A stretch of DNA of 64,000 nt from CAZJYI01 sp964550025 (GCA_964550025.1 CAZJYI010000052.1:1-64000), one strand, 5' to 3'; positions 44,707-53,068 are shown, numbered from the stretch's first letter. Notes: generated by a model not told the origin, from the letters alone. Program-made: numbers and translations.

Positions 44707-45462
44707 TCACCGAGCAGTTGAAACACCGCTCGGCTCGGTTTTCCCTGGTGTAGTCGACTCGTCCCGCTGCTCATACACCCGCTGGATTCTGAACACGTTG
44801 AAGACGCATTCAAACTCCAAGAAGACCTCAGGCGATCCGTAGAGAATCAGGAGTGACCGATCACGCTGGAAGTCACAGAGAGCGTGGCTCTCTCTCTTGA
44901 TGACCCCCACCTCAACCAAGAGTCGGTTGAACGATCCGTGAGGTTCGATCATTCGGTCGTAGGTGCCGGGGAGGATACCCAGCACCCTCGCGCTTCTGCC
45001 GTCCGCGAGAGCGTTTGGCATAAGGACAATGGCCTCGGACTCCCGGTCTCGAAGGAGCGTGACATCGCAGTACCCGCAGAACAGTCGGAGCAACTCCCCG
45101 AGCGTGATTGCTCCCAATTCCATGGTAATCCGCTCTGCAACCAACGACTCTCGAAAGACCACAACATTTGGGGGATCGTTTGTGGCCGTCTCGAAAACGG
45201 GGAGTATCTTGTCCAGCGCGGCGCGGAGGGTGGCGTCGGACAGATGGACTGATGGAACAACGTGGGATTCCCAACTCAGAGGGGCGTTGGAGGGGCGAAT
45301 CTGGTACTCTCGCCCACCGATGCGAACATCGGCGTAAGGGTAGATTACGAAGGGGCCGTTGGTCGTGCCCGTGGATCTGTCGATGAACTCGTACGCATCC
45401 TGCCCAACTGCTACGGCAGACAGTGCGAGGAAGGCCCATGATGCTACTCGTGCAGTCTTCAT
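44707..45462 (-). CDS. Secreted hypothetical protein with STN/secretin N-domain-like segment
   Basis: 251 residues. Signal peptide VASWAFLALSAVAVGQ. The middle part, LRAALDKILPVFETA through ITMELGAITLGELLRLFCGY to SEAIVLMP, resembles the short alpha/beta STN or secretin N domains that recur in secretin-like and TonB-receptor N-termini, but the similarity is by eye only. Two Cys in RLFCGYCDV. The C-terminal ~25 residues are Ser/Thr/Pro rich and probably unstructured. Codon use is less GC-rich than in flanking housekeeping genes. Confidence 0.6.
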   Translation of the reverse strand: MKTARVASWAFLALSAVAVGQDAYEFIDRSTGTTNGPFVIYPYADVRIGGREYQIRPSNAPLSWESHVVPSVHLSDATLRAALDKILPVFETATNDPPNVVVFRESLVAERITMELGAITLGELLRLFCGYCDVTLLRDRESEAIVLMPNALADGRSARVLGILPGTYDRMIEPHGSFNRLLVEVGVIKRESHALCDFQRDRSLLILYGSPEVFLEFECVFNVFRIQRVYEQRDESTTPGKTEPSGVSTAR

Positions 45463-45872
45463 CTGTCTGCGGCCAACGTCTCGCCACCAACGGCATTCAC
45501 CCGAACGCCGCCGGGGATAACTTCGGTTGCGCCCCTTTCCACATCGACACCATACTCAACGACCACTCAGTTGTCGAGGGTGAGGATGTGGGCATGGGTG
45601 TCGAGCCCGGAGTTAAGACGTAGCAGAAGGAAACTGCTCTGCATCGAACCGCTCTTCTCGCCGCTCACTACATGCTCAGCCATCACGGACGATCTACAGG
45701 CAGAGTCCCCACAGATACGCACACTCCCACACTCCCCCGGAGTCGTTAAGGCTTAACTCCCTGTATTCCCGCTCAAGACCATGCCCCTGTTCGACTCCGC
45801 CAGCAACATACCTTAGAGTGGGAGTCGAACGCCATCGCAACCACACGGCTGAGGCGCAAGGAAGGGGCGGAC
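45463..45872. other. Intergenic region, no gene seen
   Basis: About 410 bp between divergent genes. No repeat or RNA recognised. An 11-base match to the T-arm of tRNA-Leu (gggagtcgaac at 45820-45830) is probably chance. Confidence 0.4.
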
Positions 45873-47177
45873 ATGACGCGAGCGAGTGATTGTCAACCAG
45901 ACCCTACACGCACCGGGATAGGAGGGGCTGTCAGAATGCTGGCCGGCACCATCCTGGTGGCTGTCTGCTCTATCGCAGCGGCGAGTGAAGAGACAGGGAA
46001 GCATGTGTACATCTGTTCCCCGTGTTCTCATACAATCTCCGAACACAGGGCGTTCTGGTTGAACGGCCAGAAACTCCCCATTCATCGCCTTAGTCTGATG
46101 GGCAGGACTACGATACGATGCTGCGGCGCATTAATGTCCCCTGGTGACATCCTTGCCATGCGCGTAAGGAGCTCCACCGGTCGCTATCGGCATGCATTCG
46201 CTGCCCTTGACACGATGGGGGCTTTTCTCTTCGGTTCTGACCGATCTTGGAACTCTGCAATCCCTGACTCGAAGTTTGAGCCGGAATACCTCGTCAATGG
46301 CGTCAAACGAGGCCCATTGACAATGCGACTGGACACCCGGAGTGACGTAAGATTCTTGGATGACATAGGGCTTGAGAGCCTTGCAAAACGCATCGGTGGT
46401 GTGTTCTATGCAAGCGACACGGAGAACTACATCTGGCTAGTGCGGCAACTCTCTGCCAATGATCTGAAATCCACAAGGTATGTGGCTGATGACCTCTTGC
46501 TTCAGTTGATGCTGGAGAAGAGCCCCCCAAAAGAGATAGTACAGCAACAGCGTTCCGGCACGGGCTGGATATGCCCCGGAGACCTAGTGGTAACGTGCCT
46601 CCATGTTGTCAACGGCGCGAAATCGCTTACCGTCGAATCGGCTACCATCCGCAAGACCCGTGCCACAGTAGTCTACAAGAAGCCCGAATACGATCTTGCC
46701 GTACTGAGACTGTCCAGCCCACCTCGGGGCCTGAAACCACTATCCCTGGAGAAGACCGCCTCCGCGATGGGCGAGAGTGTGTTCACGGCCGGCTACCCGC
46801 ACATCGAACTGATGGGGCAAGAACCGAAACTGACCGAGGGAACAGTCAGTGCAGTCACTGGTATCAAGGATGACCCTCGCACATTACAGATCTCCGTACC
46901 AGTGCAGTCCGGAAACAGTGGCGGGCCGTTGGTCAACATGCGGGGAAATGTCGTCGGCATTGTCTCGTCGAAACTTGCCGCCGCGAAGGTGTTCAACTGG
47001 ACGGGCGATTTACCGCAGAATGTGAACTACGCGGTGAAGATCGCACCATTGGCCGGAGTCTTGCAGCGGACCCGTGTGAATCCGTTCCCATCGGTGGGAG
47101 AACCGAAAGAGAAAGACCTCGCCGTCTTGGCGGACAAGGTGAAGAAGTCGGTGGTTCTGATCGTGGCAGATGAATAG
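45873..47177 (+). CDS. Secreted trypsin-like serine protease (HtrA-like fold) with novel N-terminal domain
   Basis: 434 residues. AAGGGG precedes the ATG at 45873, and a signal peptide (MLAGTILVAVCSIAAASE) follows a 21-residue lead; a start at 45936 is possible. Residues about 40-215 are an unrecognised domain opening with YICSPCSHTISEHRAFWLNG. The protease domain (about 225-415) has the triad: His in VVTCLHVVNGA, Asp in YDLAVLRLS and Ser in VQSGNSGGPLVN. No PDZ domain follows, unlike DegP. It probably degrades or processes periplasmic or extracellular proteins. Base composition is less GC-rich than the surrounding genome. Confidence 0.85.
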   Translation: MTRASDCQPDPTRTGIGGAVRMLAGTILVAVCSIAAASEETGKHVYICSPCSHTISEHRAFWLNGQKLPIHRLSLMGRTTIRCCGALMSPGDILAMRVRSSTGRYRHAFAALDTMGAFLFGSDRSWNSAIPDSKFEPEYLVNGVKRGPLTMRLDTRSDVRFLDDIGLESLAKRIGGVFYASDTENYIWLVRQLSANDLKSTRYVADDLLLQLMLEKSPPKEIVQQQRSGTGWICPGDLVVTCLHVVNGAKSLTVESATIRKTRATVVYKKPEYDLAVLRLSSPPRGLKPLSLEKTASAMGESVFTAGYPHIELMGQEPKLTEGTVSAVTGIKDDPRTLQISVPVQSGNSGGPLVNMRGNVVGIVSSKLAAAKVFNWTGDLPQNVNYAVKIAPLAGVLQRTRVNPFPSVGEPKEKDLAVLADKVKKSVVLIVADE

Positions 47178-47210
47178 CCACGGCGGACCGGCAACCGCCT
47201 GGGTAACGGG

Positions 47211-47639
47211 TCACACCGCGGGTGCGCAGATGTGAGTCTGAACGGCAGATCGCTCGGCGATGTCCGCCAGTTTCTTGTAGGTCAGGGCAGGGATAGCCTC
47301 CGGGGAGCCTCCCTGCATCCACAATGCGGCCAGAAAGACGTGTTCCAGACGTACCGAACCGTCCTCAATTGCCACCATGAAACCGGGCATCTTCTCCCTC
47401 AACGCTTCGTATAGCGACTTAACGCCCTTGATGAGAGATCCGATCACTTCGCCAGTCTTCTCGGAATAGTACACCGTTACGAGATCGTCCACCCTCTCTG
47501 CATAGAATGGGTCCGGTTTGGCCAGGAACTCGATGCAATCACCATCTGGATCGTAGTCCGCCCTCGGCTCAAACTCGTCCGCCGGCCTCGCCGATAGCAT
47601 CACACGCCTCGCAAACTGTTCGTTACTCATCGCGCTCAT
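47211..47639 (-). CDS. Hypothetical protein, third gene of an overlapping micro-operon
   Basis: 142 residues, not recognised. N-terminal acidic segment ADYDPDGDCIEFLAKPD, then strands VDDLVTVYYSEKTGEVIGSLI. This is faintly like the short DUF2283-type antitoxin-like fold (Y-D-x-x-x-D ... G-x-V-x-G), but that is weak. Helical C-terminal half. Its ATG overlaps the preceding stop (ATGA at 47636-47639). No signal peptide. Could be the antitoxin or partner of the preceding gene; inference only. Confidence 0.7.
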   Translation of the reverse strand: MSAMSNEQFARRVMLSARPADEFEPRADYDPDGDCIEFLAKPDPFYAERVDDLVTVYYSEKTGEVIGSLIKGVKSLYEALREKMPGFMVAIEDGSVRLEHVFLAALWMQGGSPEAIPALTYKKLADIAERSAVQTHICAPAV

Positions 47640-47968
47640 AGTGCTTTCCGTTGAAACCTCGCCTCATGATTCTCCGGCAAATCAGAGTCCTCGGAGTCCG
47701 CCCTATCCCATCGCCAATTATAGGCTACCTTCTTCGCGTTTACAAACACAAGAAACACGCGCCCGTCAATGACCGGTAAGCGATTCCCATCCTCATCGAA
47801 TCTGAAGGCTGGCTTCGAGCAGTAGCAGAGCCATCCGACTCCACGCCTATCTTCGTCCCTTTCTTCGGTCAGGCCCTCGAAAATCGCCGTGGGTTTCTGA
47901 AGCGTGAAAGGGACCAGATGGGCACACTCATTGGCGTGCCCCATGCTTCTGGTCGCGACAGTCGTCAA
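47636..47968 (-). CDS. Hypothetical protein, second gene of an overlapping micro-operon
   Basis: About 110 residues, not recognised. The core LCYCSKPAFRFDEDGNRLP and GRVFLVFVNAKKVAYNWRWD looks like a small beta-rich domain with conserved aromatic and acidic residues. The start is uncertain: a TTG at 47968 overlaps the stop of the 36-residue gene upstream (TTGA), a GTG lies at 47995 and an ATG at 47944. Overlaps with both neighbours suggest strict co-translation, as in toxin-antitoxin or small accessory modules. Confidence 0.65.
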   Translation of the reverse strand: MTTVATRSMGHANECAHLVPFTLQKPTAIFEGLTEERDEDRRGVGWLCYCSKPAFRFDEDGNRLPVIDGRVFLVFVNAKKVAYNWRWDRADSEDSDLPENHEARFQRKAL

Positions 47969-48075
47969 CGCCGATGTGAGATTTCGACCTCGCACTCGCG
48001 CCCGGTGACGGGGTCGATTGCCTGGATCAGTATTCTGCCACCTGCCTCAGGCGAGTCTGAAGACTGTTCGCTCAC
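47965..48075 (-). CDS. 36-residue small protein, first gene of the micro-operon
   Basis: GTG 48075 has an excellent ribosome site, AAGGAGG five to six bases upstream. The product MSEQSSDSPEAGGRIL continues IQAIDPVTGRECEVEISHRR, hydrophilic with one Cys. Its TGA stop overlaps a TTG start of the next gene. No similarity recognised. The strong ribosome site and the overlap argue that it is translated. Confidence 0.55.
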   Translation of the reverse strand: MSEQSSDSPEAGGRILIQAIDPVTGRECEVEISHRR

Positions 48076-48216
48076 CGTCCTCCTTCTACCCCACAGTGTG
48101 GTGTGTGCATACGTTATGGTGGTATTGACGGCCCCTTGTCAACGCAGAAAGGCAAGTCGGGGGTAGGGTTTCCGGGATACCCGGGACACGTTTGGGACAA
48201 GACCGGGGGATTTCGC

Positions 48217-48302
48217 TGGTGCCGGGGGGGGGAGTCGAACCCCCACGGTGTTGCCACCGCCAGATTTTGAGTCTGGTGCGTCTGCCATTTCGCCACCCCG
48301 GC
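48217..48302 (-). tRNA. tRNA-Leu (CAA)
   Basis: A class II tRNA on the minus strand, 86 nt including encoded CCA. Acceptor GCCGGGG pairs with CCCCGGC, discriminator A. The anticodon stem CCAGA/TCTGG encloses loop CTCAAAA with anticodon CAA. A variable arm GGTGGCAACACC and T-arm GGGGG-TTCGACT-CCCCC follow. Its 3' end points toward the lower-GC segment. Confidence 0.95.
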
Positions 48303-48401
48303 TCGGGAGGGAATGTGGGGGACTGTATACCACAGTCTGAAAGTGCAGTTCAAGAGCAGGTTGGCGGTTATCCGAGATCTCGGAGAGCAAGTCCGAAATC
48401 A

Positions 48402-48535
48402 GAATATCGAAATCCGAAACAAACCCGAAATCCGAAGGCTCCAATGACCGAAACCGAGAGGGAGGATCGTCTCCTGATCAGGTTTCGGTCATTTCCCCCT
48501 TTTGGTGTTCGATATTGTTTCGGATTTCGATATTC
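48402..48535. repeat. Inverted word-type repeat (GAATATCGAAATCCGAAAC arms)
   Basis: GAATATCGAAATCCGAAAC at 48402-48420 is perfectly inverted at 48517-48535, and nested inside are AATGACCGAAACC (48443-48455) and its complement (48481-48493). Between tRNA-Leu and folC; no coding sequence. Confidence 0.85.
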
Positions 48536-48620
48536 GGATTTGACCGCAAGCGGTCTTCAAGGCGTGCAGAGGGAGCCGGAACTGGGTGTGTTTGCAGGGA
48601 ACGGTTGTCGGCTCCCAGGT

Positions 48621-49910
48621 CTACTCGGTGCCCAGCAGCTCGCGGATTTCGCCGACGAGGAAGAGCGAGCCGGCGGCGCACACGACACCGTTGTTGGCTT
48701 CGGCCCAGACTTCGGCTTCGCGCAGGGCCTCGGGCAGGGCAGCCTCGTGCTGTTCCCAGCCCATCGTGCCGGCTTCGCGGAGAATGCGTTCGGGAGACAC
48801 GGCGCGTTCGTTGTTGATGCGAACGGCCCAGATGCTCTTCGCGATGCTCCGAAAGGGGTGCAGTATGCCGGCGAGATCCTTGTCGCCGCACATGCCCACG
48901 ACGAGCGCTACGGGCTTGTCGCCCAGCATGCGGGACAGCGTGTCGGCAAACACGGCGGCGCCGCCCGGGTTGTGAGCACCGTCAAGGATGACCGGCGGGG
49001 TCTGCTTGATAACCTCGCAGCGGCCGGGCCAGTTCACGCGCGAGAGGCCCGTTGCCACGGCCGACTCATCGAATGGGAGCTGCGCGGTCGATCGCAGCAC
49101 GTCGATGGCGGTCACGGCCGTGGCGAGGTTTTCCACCTGGTGCCGTCCCAGGAGCGGTATGCGCACCGTACCGTAGGCCGTATCGGTGGTTTCCACGCGC
49201 AGCTTCTGTCCCGAGAAACCCTCGCCCACGACCGTTACGTTCGCGCACTCCTGTGCGTCGGCGAAGAGGCAGCCGCGCTCGCGCGCGGCCCTGCGCACCA
49301 CCCCGCGGGCCTCTTCCGGCATCGCGCCGCAGACGACCGGTCGGCCGGGCTTGATGATCCCCGCCTTCTCAACCGCAATCTTCTCCAGCGTGTCCCCGAG
49401 ATACGCAGTGTGATCGAGGTCGACACGCGTGATAATGGAGACGAGCGGATCGACTACGTTGGTCGCATCGAGGCGGCCGCCCATGCCCGTCTCCATGATG
49501 GCAATCTGTACGGGGGCGGAACGGAACCGGTGAAAGGCAATCGCGGTGGCGCATTCAAAGAACGTCGGTTCCTGTCCCTCGGTCTTCGCCGCTTCGGTGG
49601 CGGCGTGCTCCACGGTGAGGAGCGACTCGTACAGGGCGTCATCGTCGATGGGCACGCCGTTGATGCGAAAACGGTCATTGAAGCGTACGAGGTGGGGCGA
49701 CGTGTAGAGCCCCGTGCGATAGCCGCATGCGAGCAGAGCGCTCTCCAGAAAGGCGCAGACCGACCCCTTGCCGTTTGTCCCGGCTACGTGAATGGCAGCT
49801 AGCGACCGGTGCGGATTCCCAAGCGCCGCAAGCACGGCGTTCTCCATCTCCAATCCCAGCTTGACGCCAAAGCGCCTGCGCCGATACAGCGTTTCCAGCA
49901 TCTTGTGCAT
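48621..49910 (-). CDS. folC: Bifunctional folylpolyglutamate synthase/dihydrofolate synthase
   Basis: 429 residues from ATG 49910 (the frame is open to 50039). ATP-binding HVAGTNGKGSVCAF, the Mur-ligase-like GMGGRLDATNVV, and HTAYLGDTLEKIAVEKAGIIKPG are all FolC signatures; a C-terminal ILDGAHNPGGAA completes the family pattern. It adds glutamate to dihydropteroate and to tetrahydrofolate in the cytosol. Last in a leftward run lpxL-like, mtnP, comF, folC. Confidence 0.93.
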   Translation of the reverse strand: MHKMLETLYRRRRFGVKLGLEMENAVLAALGNPHRSLAAIHVAGTNGKGSVCAFLESALLACGYRTGLYTSPHLVRFNDRFRINGVPIDDDALYESLLTVEHAATEAAKTEGQEPTFFECATAIAFHRFRSAPVQIAIMETGMGGRLDATNVVDPLVSIITRVDLDHTAYLGDTLEKIAVEKAGIIKPGRPVVCGAMPEEARGVVRRAARERGCLFADAQECANVTVVGEGFSGQKLRVETTDTAYGTVRIPLLGRHQVENLATAVTAIDVLRSTAQLPFDESAVATGLSRVNWPGRCEVIKQTPPVILDGAHNPGGAAVFADTLSRMLGDKPVALVVGMCGDKDLAGILHPFRSIAKSIWAVRINNERAVSPERILREAGTMGWEQHEAALPEALREAEVWAEANNGVVCAAGSLFLVGEIRELLGTE

Positions 49911-50045
49911 GTGAGGGTTCCCATCCCGGCAGGTTCCGAGGCGGCTTCTCCTGTCCGTCACACCGGCCCTTTCCAGGCAGGCTATATAGCGTCCGGACAG
50001 GTCGCTTGTCAATACGCGCGGATCGGAGATCCGCGCCACTGGTCA

Positions 50046-50067
50046 CCCCGCGGGAGCGGGGCGCTAC
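50046..50067. repeat. REP-like hairpin supplying the comF stop codon
   Basis: CCCCGC-GGGA-GCGGGG (50046-50061) followed by CGCTAC. On the minus strand this reads GTAG-CG-hairpin, and the TAG is the stop of the comF-like gene (50064-50066). Confidence 0.75.
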
Positions 50068-50783
50068 CCGCGTGCCACGGTCACGACGTAGACACCGGCC
50101 GCCCCGGCCCGCTTAAGCGTGCGGGAGCATTCGTTCGTGGTTGCGCCCGTCGTCATAACGTCGTCGACCAGCAGCAGTGTACGGCCCTCGACCCACTCGG
50201 CGTGCGACACGGCGAAGGCATTGCGAACGTTGAGCTGGCGCTGACGCGCGCTCAGGTTCGTCTGTGTGGCCGTTGGCCTCACGCGGCGCAGGCAGCGCGA
50301 AAAGGACTGTATGCCGAGGGCCCGTGCAAGCCCGTGCGACAGCGCGTCCGACTGGTTGTAGCTGCGTTCGCGCTCGCGCTTCGGGTACAGCGGGACCGGC
50401 ACCACGGCATCGAACCGAACGCGGGGGTAGTGCGTTCTGACACAGGCCTCGAGAAGCGGAACGAGATCGGAGGCGATGCACATCGCGTTCTGGTACTTGA
50501 GCGCATGAATGGCATGCCGCAGCCCACCGCGGTAGCGTACGGCGGACCGCGCCGCGTCGAAGCGCGGCCGCGTCCGGGTGCACCACGAGCAGGTGTATGC
50601 CCCCTCGACGGCGCCGTCGACGGGGTCACCGCACTGCCGGCAGAAGGGATGGACGACGAGCTCCAGCGAGCTGCGGCAATCCCAGCACAGGTGTCCCGGG
50701 TCCCGGGTAACGGGAGTCCCGCAACCAGCGCAATGCCGGGGGTAGAGGAGGTCGAGGAAGGGAGAGAGGATCGGTACCTGCAT
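50064..50783 (-). CDS. comF: ComF-family amidophosphoribosyltransferase-like protein
   Basis: 239 residues, standard length. N-terminal zinc-finger-like Cys pairs (CAGCG, CWDC, CRQCG, CSWC) precede a phosphoribosyltransferase fold with the PRPP loop LLLVDDVMTTGAT and the upstream VVPVPLYPKRERERSYNQS. ComF proteins take part in DNA uptake in competent bacteria; the enzymatic role is unsettled. The TAG stop is provided by a REP-like element. Between mtnP and folC on the same strand. Confidence 0.9.
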   Translation of the reverse strand: MQVPILSPFLDLLYPRHCAGCGTPVTRDPGHLCWDCRSSLELVVHPFCRQCGDPVDGAVEGAYTCSWCTRTRPRFDAARSAVRYRGGLRHAIHALKYQNAMCIASDLVPLLEACVRTHYPRVRFDAVVPVPLYPKRERERSYNQSDALSHGLARALGIQSFSRCLRRVRPTATQTNLSARQRQLNVRNAFAVSHAEWVEGRTLLLVDDVMTTGATTNECSRTLKRAGAAGVYVVTVARG

Positions 50784-50825
50784 TTTGCTCTACTATTGGT
50801 TGTTGGGTGTGGGCATCGCAGGGGC

Positions 50826-50950
50826 AGATTTCAAATTTCAGATCTCAGATCTCAGAGAACCGCAACACAGCTCCTCGCCCTGGCCTCCCGCCTCCCGCCA
50901 CTCACCACTTGTCTCCCGCCACTTGCCACTCCCCTCCCACCACTTGCCAC
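50826..50950. repeat. Word-type low-complexity repeats between comF and mtnP
   Basis: ATTTCAAATTTCAGATCTCAGATCTCAGA words at 50827-50857, then a run of CCACTTGCCACT / CCTCCCGCC words at 50877-50950. No coding sequence and no clear inverted partner here. Confidence 0.55.
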
Positions 50951-50953
50951 TCT

Positions 50954-51832
50954 CTACAGGTACTTCCCAATGAGCGTATCGAGGCGTTTCCTGTCCTCCT
51001 CGGAGATCGATTCCCGGTTTGTCAGGATGGCGTTCTGGAGCGCGGATGCGCACGGGCATGTCCGCTCCACGGGGATACGCGGGATCAGCTCACGCAGGAT
51101 TTCCTTGGCCAGGTTCGTGTTGGCCATGAGGTGCGCGATGACGACTTCCACGTTGACGTCTTCCTCCTCCTCGTGCCAGCAGTCGTAGTCGGTCACCATG
51201 GCCATGGCCTGGTAGCAGATCTCGGCTTCGCGGCAGAGCTTGGCCTCGGCGAGGCTCGTCATGCCGATCACATCGAAACCGAGTTGGCGGTAGACATTGG
51301 ATTCCGCCTTCGTGGAGAAGGCCGGCCCCTCCATGTTGACGTAGGTGCCCCCTTCGTTCACGCGTACGCCGTCGTCTCCGGTCAGGCCGCGCGCCGTGTC
51401 GAAAGCCACGGCGGCCACCAGCTCTCTCAACTCGCAGCAGGTGGGCTCGCCGAAGGCAACGTGTGCGACGACCCCGCCGCCGAAGAAGGTATGCCTGAGT
51501 GATTGCTTGGTGCGGTCGAAGTACTGGTCCGGCAGGACGATGTCGCGCGGTCGGTACTCCTCGCGCAGGCTCCCGACGGCGCTCACGGAGATGACGCGCT
51601 CCACACCCAGCATCTTGAACCCGAAAATGTTGGCGCGGTGGTTGATTTCCGAGGGCAACAGGCGATGTCCGCGCCCGTGCCGGGGCAGGAAGTACACCTG
51701 GCAACCGTTGAGCGTGCCGCTGGCGTAGGCGTCCGCCGGTTCTCCGAACGGCGTCGTCAGTTCAACGAACTCCAGGTCTTCCAGTCCGTCGAGATTGTAG
51801 AGTCCGCTACCGCCAACGATACCTATCTTCAT
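50954..51832 (-). CDS. mtnP: S-methyl-5'-thioadenosine phosphorylase
   Basis: 292 residues from ATG 51832 (a longer frame to 51961 lies inside the acyltransferase gene). Signatures: GIVGGSGLY phosphate loop, FLPRHGRGHR, EINHRANIFG, and MEGPAFSTKAES with the purine site; close to 280-290 residues as usual. It cleaves methylthioadenosine to adenine and methylthioribose-1-phosphate in polyamine and methionine salvage. Starts in a four-base overlap with the acyltransferase stop. Confidence 0.94.
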   Translation of the reverse strand: MKIGIVGGSGLYNLDGLEDLEFVELTTPFGEPADAYASGTLNGCQVYFLPRHGRGHRLLPSEINHRANIFGFKMLGVERVISVSAVGSLREEYRPRDIVLPDQYFDRTKQSLRHTFFGGGVVAHVAFGEPTCCELRELVAAVAFDTARGLTGDDGVRVNEGGTYVNMEGPAFSTKAESNVYRQLGFDVIGMTSLAEAKLCREAEICYQAMAMVTDYDCWHEEEEDVNVEVVIAHLMANTNLAKEILRELIPRIPVERTCPCASALQNAILTNRESISEEDRKRLDTLIGKYL

Positions 51833-52794
51833 GCTGCACCCCCGGTGTCTTCTTTCTGCTCCGGTTCGGCCTCGGGCGGCCACCGGCGCGCGTAAAACGG
51901 ATACCTGTCCATCGGTGTGCCTTCCGGCACGTATTTCCAGCGTTTGTACATCCACAGCCACTTGCCCGGATCGCGACGAATCACGCTCTCCGTGACCCTC
52001 GTGAAGTAACGCGCGGCTTCAAGAGCGTCCGTCGGCTGCTCCAGGGGCGGCTCGCAGAACGCGACGTAGTCCCCCTTGCGGTCGGCAACACAGTAGGTGA
52101 ACACCATCGGCACCTTGCGCCGTACGGCGAGCATGCCGGCGGCCAGCGAGACGGGAACGGGTAGACCGAAAAACTCGATGAAGGCCCCTCCCTCATCGGG
52201 AAGCGTGTTCTGGTCCATCACGAGGGCGGGACACCCCCCCTTGGTCAGTGTCCTGACAAGGGCTCGCACGGCTCCTTTGCGACGGACGACGGTCTCCCCT
52301 GCGCGACGACGTGCCAGATTCAGAGCCCAGTCAGCGAGAGGGTTGGAGAGAGGGGCAACCACACTCGTCACGGGTATCCCCGCGCGCGCAGAAGCCTGCG
52401 CCAGCATCTCCCAGTTGCCAAGGTGTGCCGTCTGGGTGATCATCGGGGCCTCGTCCAACACGTACTGCAGCGACTTATCGAGCCGCGCGTGCCGCGAGAA
52501 ACGACGCCGGGAGAACAGCGCAAACCAGAAGATATCCAGGCCACACAGGGCAAACGTCTGAAACGCCTCGCGGATGATGGCGGCCTTTTCATCCGGCGTC
52601 TTCTCGTCGCCGTACGCCGTGTCGAGGTTGGCCAACCCGACACGCCGCTCGCGCCGCGCCACCCTGTACGCCAGCGAGCCCGCCCCCCGCGCCAACCACA
52701 CAACGGCGCAACGGGGCAGCAACGGAACCAGCACGAAGCCCAGGACGACCAGCAGGCTCTCCATGCCCTGCCGTATAGCGAGTCCGACTTTCAT
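51829..52794 (-). CDS. Lysophospholipid/lipid A acyltransferase (LpxL/HtrB family)
   Basis: 321 residues. A hydrophobic N-terminal anchor (SLLVVLGFVLVPLLP) is followed by the catalytic HxxxxE motif HLGNWE (near residue 124), MDQNTLPDEGGAFIEFFG and the C-terminal RDPGKWLWMYKRWK, matching late acyltransferases that add acyl chains to lipid A on the inner leaflet of the inner membrane. It supports a Gram-negative, LPS-bearing envelope. The first gene of the leftward run; mtnP overlaps its end. Confidence 0.9.
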   Translation of the reverse strand: MKVGLAIRQGMESLLVVLGFVLVPLLPRCAVVWLARGAGSLAYRVARRERRVGLANLDTAYGDEKTPDEKAAIIREAFQTFALCGLDIFWFALFSRRRFSRHARLDKSLQYVLDEAPMITQTAHLGNWEMLAQASARAGIPVTSVVAPLSNPLADWALNLARRRAGETVVRRKGAVRALVRTLTKGGCPALVMDQNTLPDEGGAFIEFFGLPVPVSLAAGMLAVRRKVPMVFTYCVADRKGDYVAFCEPPLEQPTDALEAARYFTRVTESVIRRDPGKWLWMYKRWKYVPEGTPMDRYPFYARRWPPEAEPEQKEDTGGAA

Positions 52795-52824
52795 GCAGAG
52801 AAGGTAGAGAATTGTCGGTGCGGA

Positions 52825-52880
52825 GGCGAGAAAAAGAGAAGCCCTTCGCTCTCCTCCGCCTACGGCGGATCCGAGCGAAG
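52825..52880 (-). terminator. Rho-independent terminator after tRNA-Lys
   Basis: Read leftward, a 37-bp palindrome (arms CTTCGCTC and GAGCGAAG at 52844-52851 and 52873-52880, inner CCGCC-TAC-GGCGG) lies two bases past the tRNA 3' end and is followed by CTTCTCTTTTTCTC. This is the right layout for a terminator; the stem may derive from a REP element. Confidence 0.65.
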
Positions 52881-52882
52881 GC

Positions 52883-52958
52883 TGGTAGGCCGTGACGGAC
52901 TCGAACCGTCGACCCGTACATTAAAAGTGTACTGCTCTGCCAACTGAGCTAACGGCCC
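52883..52958 (-). tRNA. tRNA-Lys (TTT)
   Basis: 76 nt including encoded CCA. Acceptor GGGCCGT pairs with ACGGCCT (one G-U); D-arm TTAGCTCAGTTGGCAGAG; anticodon loop CTTTTAA with anticodon TTT; T-arm GACGG-TTCGAGT-CCGTC. Confidence 0.95.
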
Positions 52959-53068
52959 ACTTCAGCGCTGGTCCCCGAAACACGGAATGGTGGGACCGCG
53001 TTTCGGGAATCGAGGGCGGAATGTAGCAACAGGGCGGTGCCATTGCAAGGGTTTTGGGGGAGGGGAGA

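Noticed and set aside
45820..45830. Fragment of tRNA-Leu as an attachment-site duplicate
   Set aside because: Only 11 bases (gggagtcgaac) of the generic T-arm, which could occur by chance; no integrase nearby.
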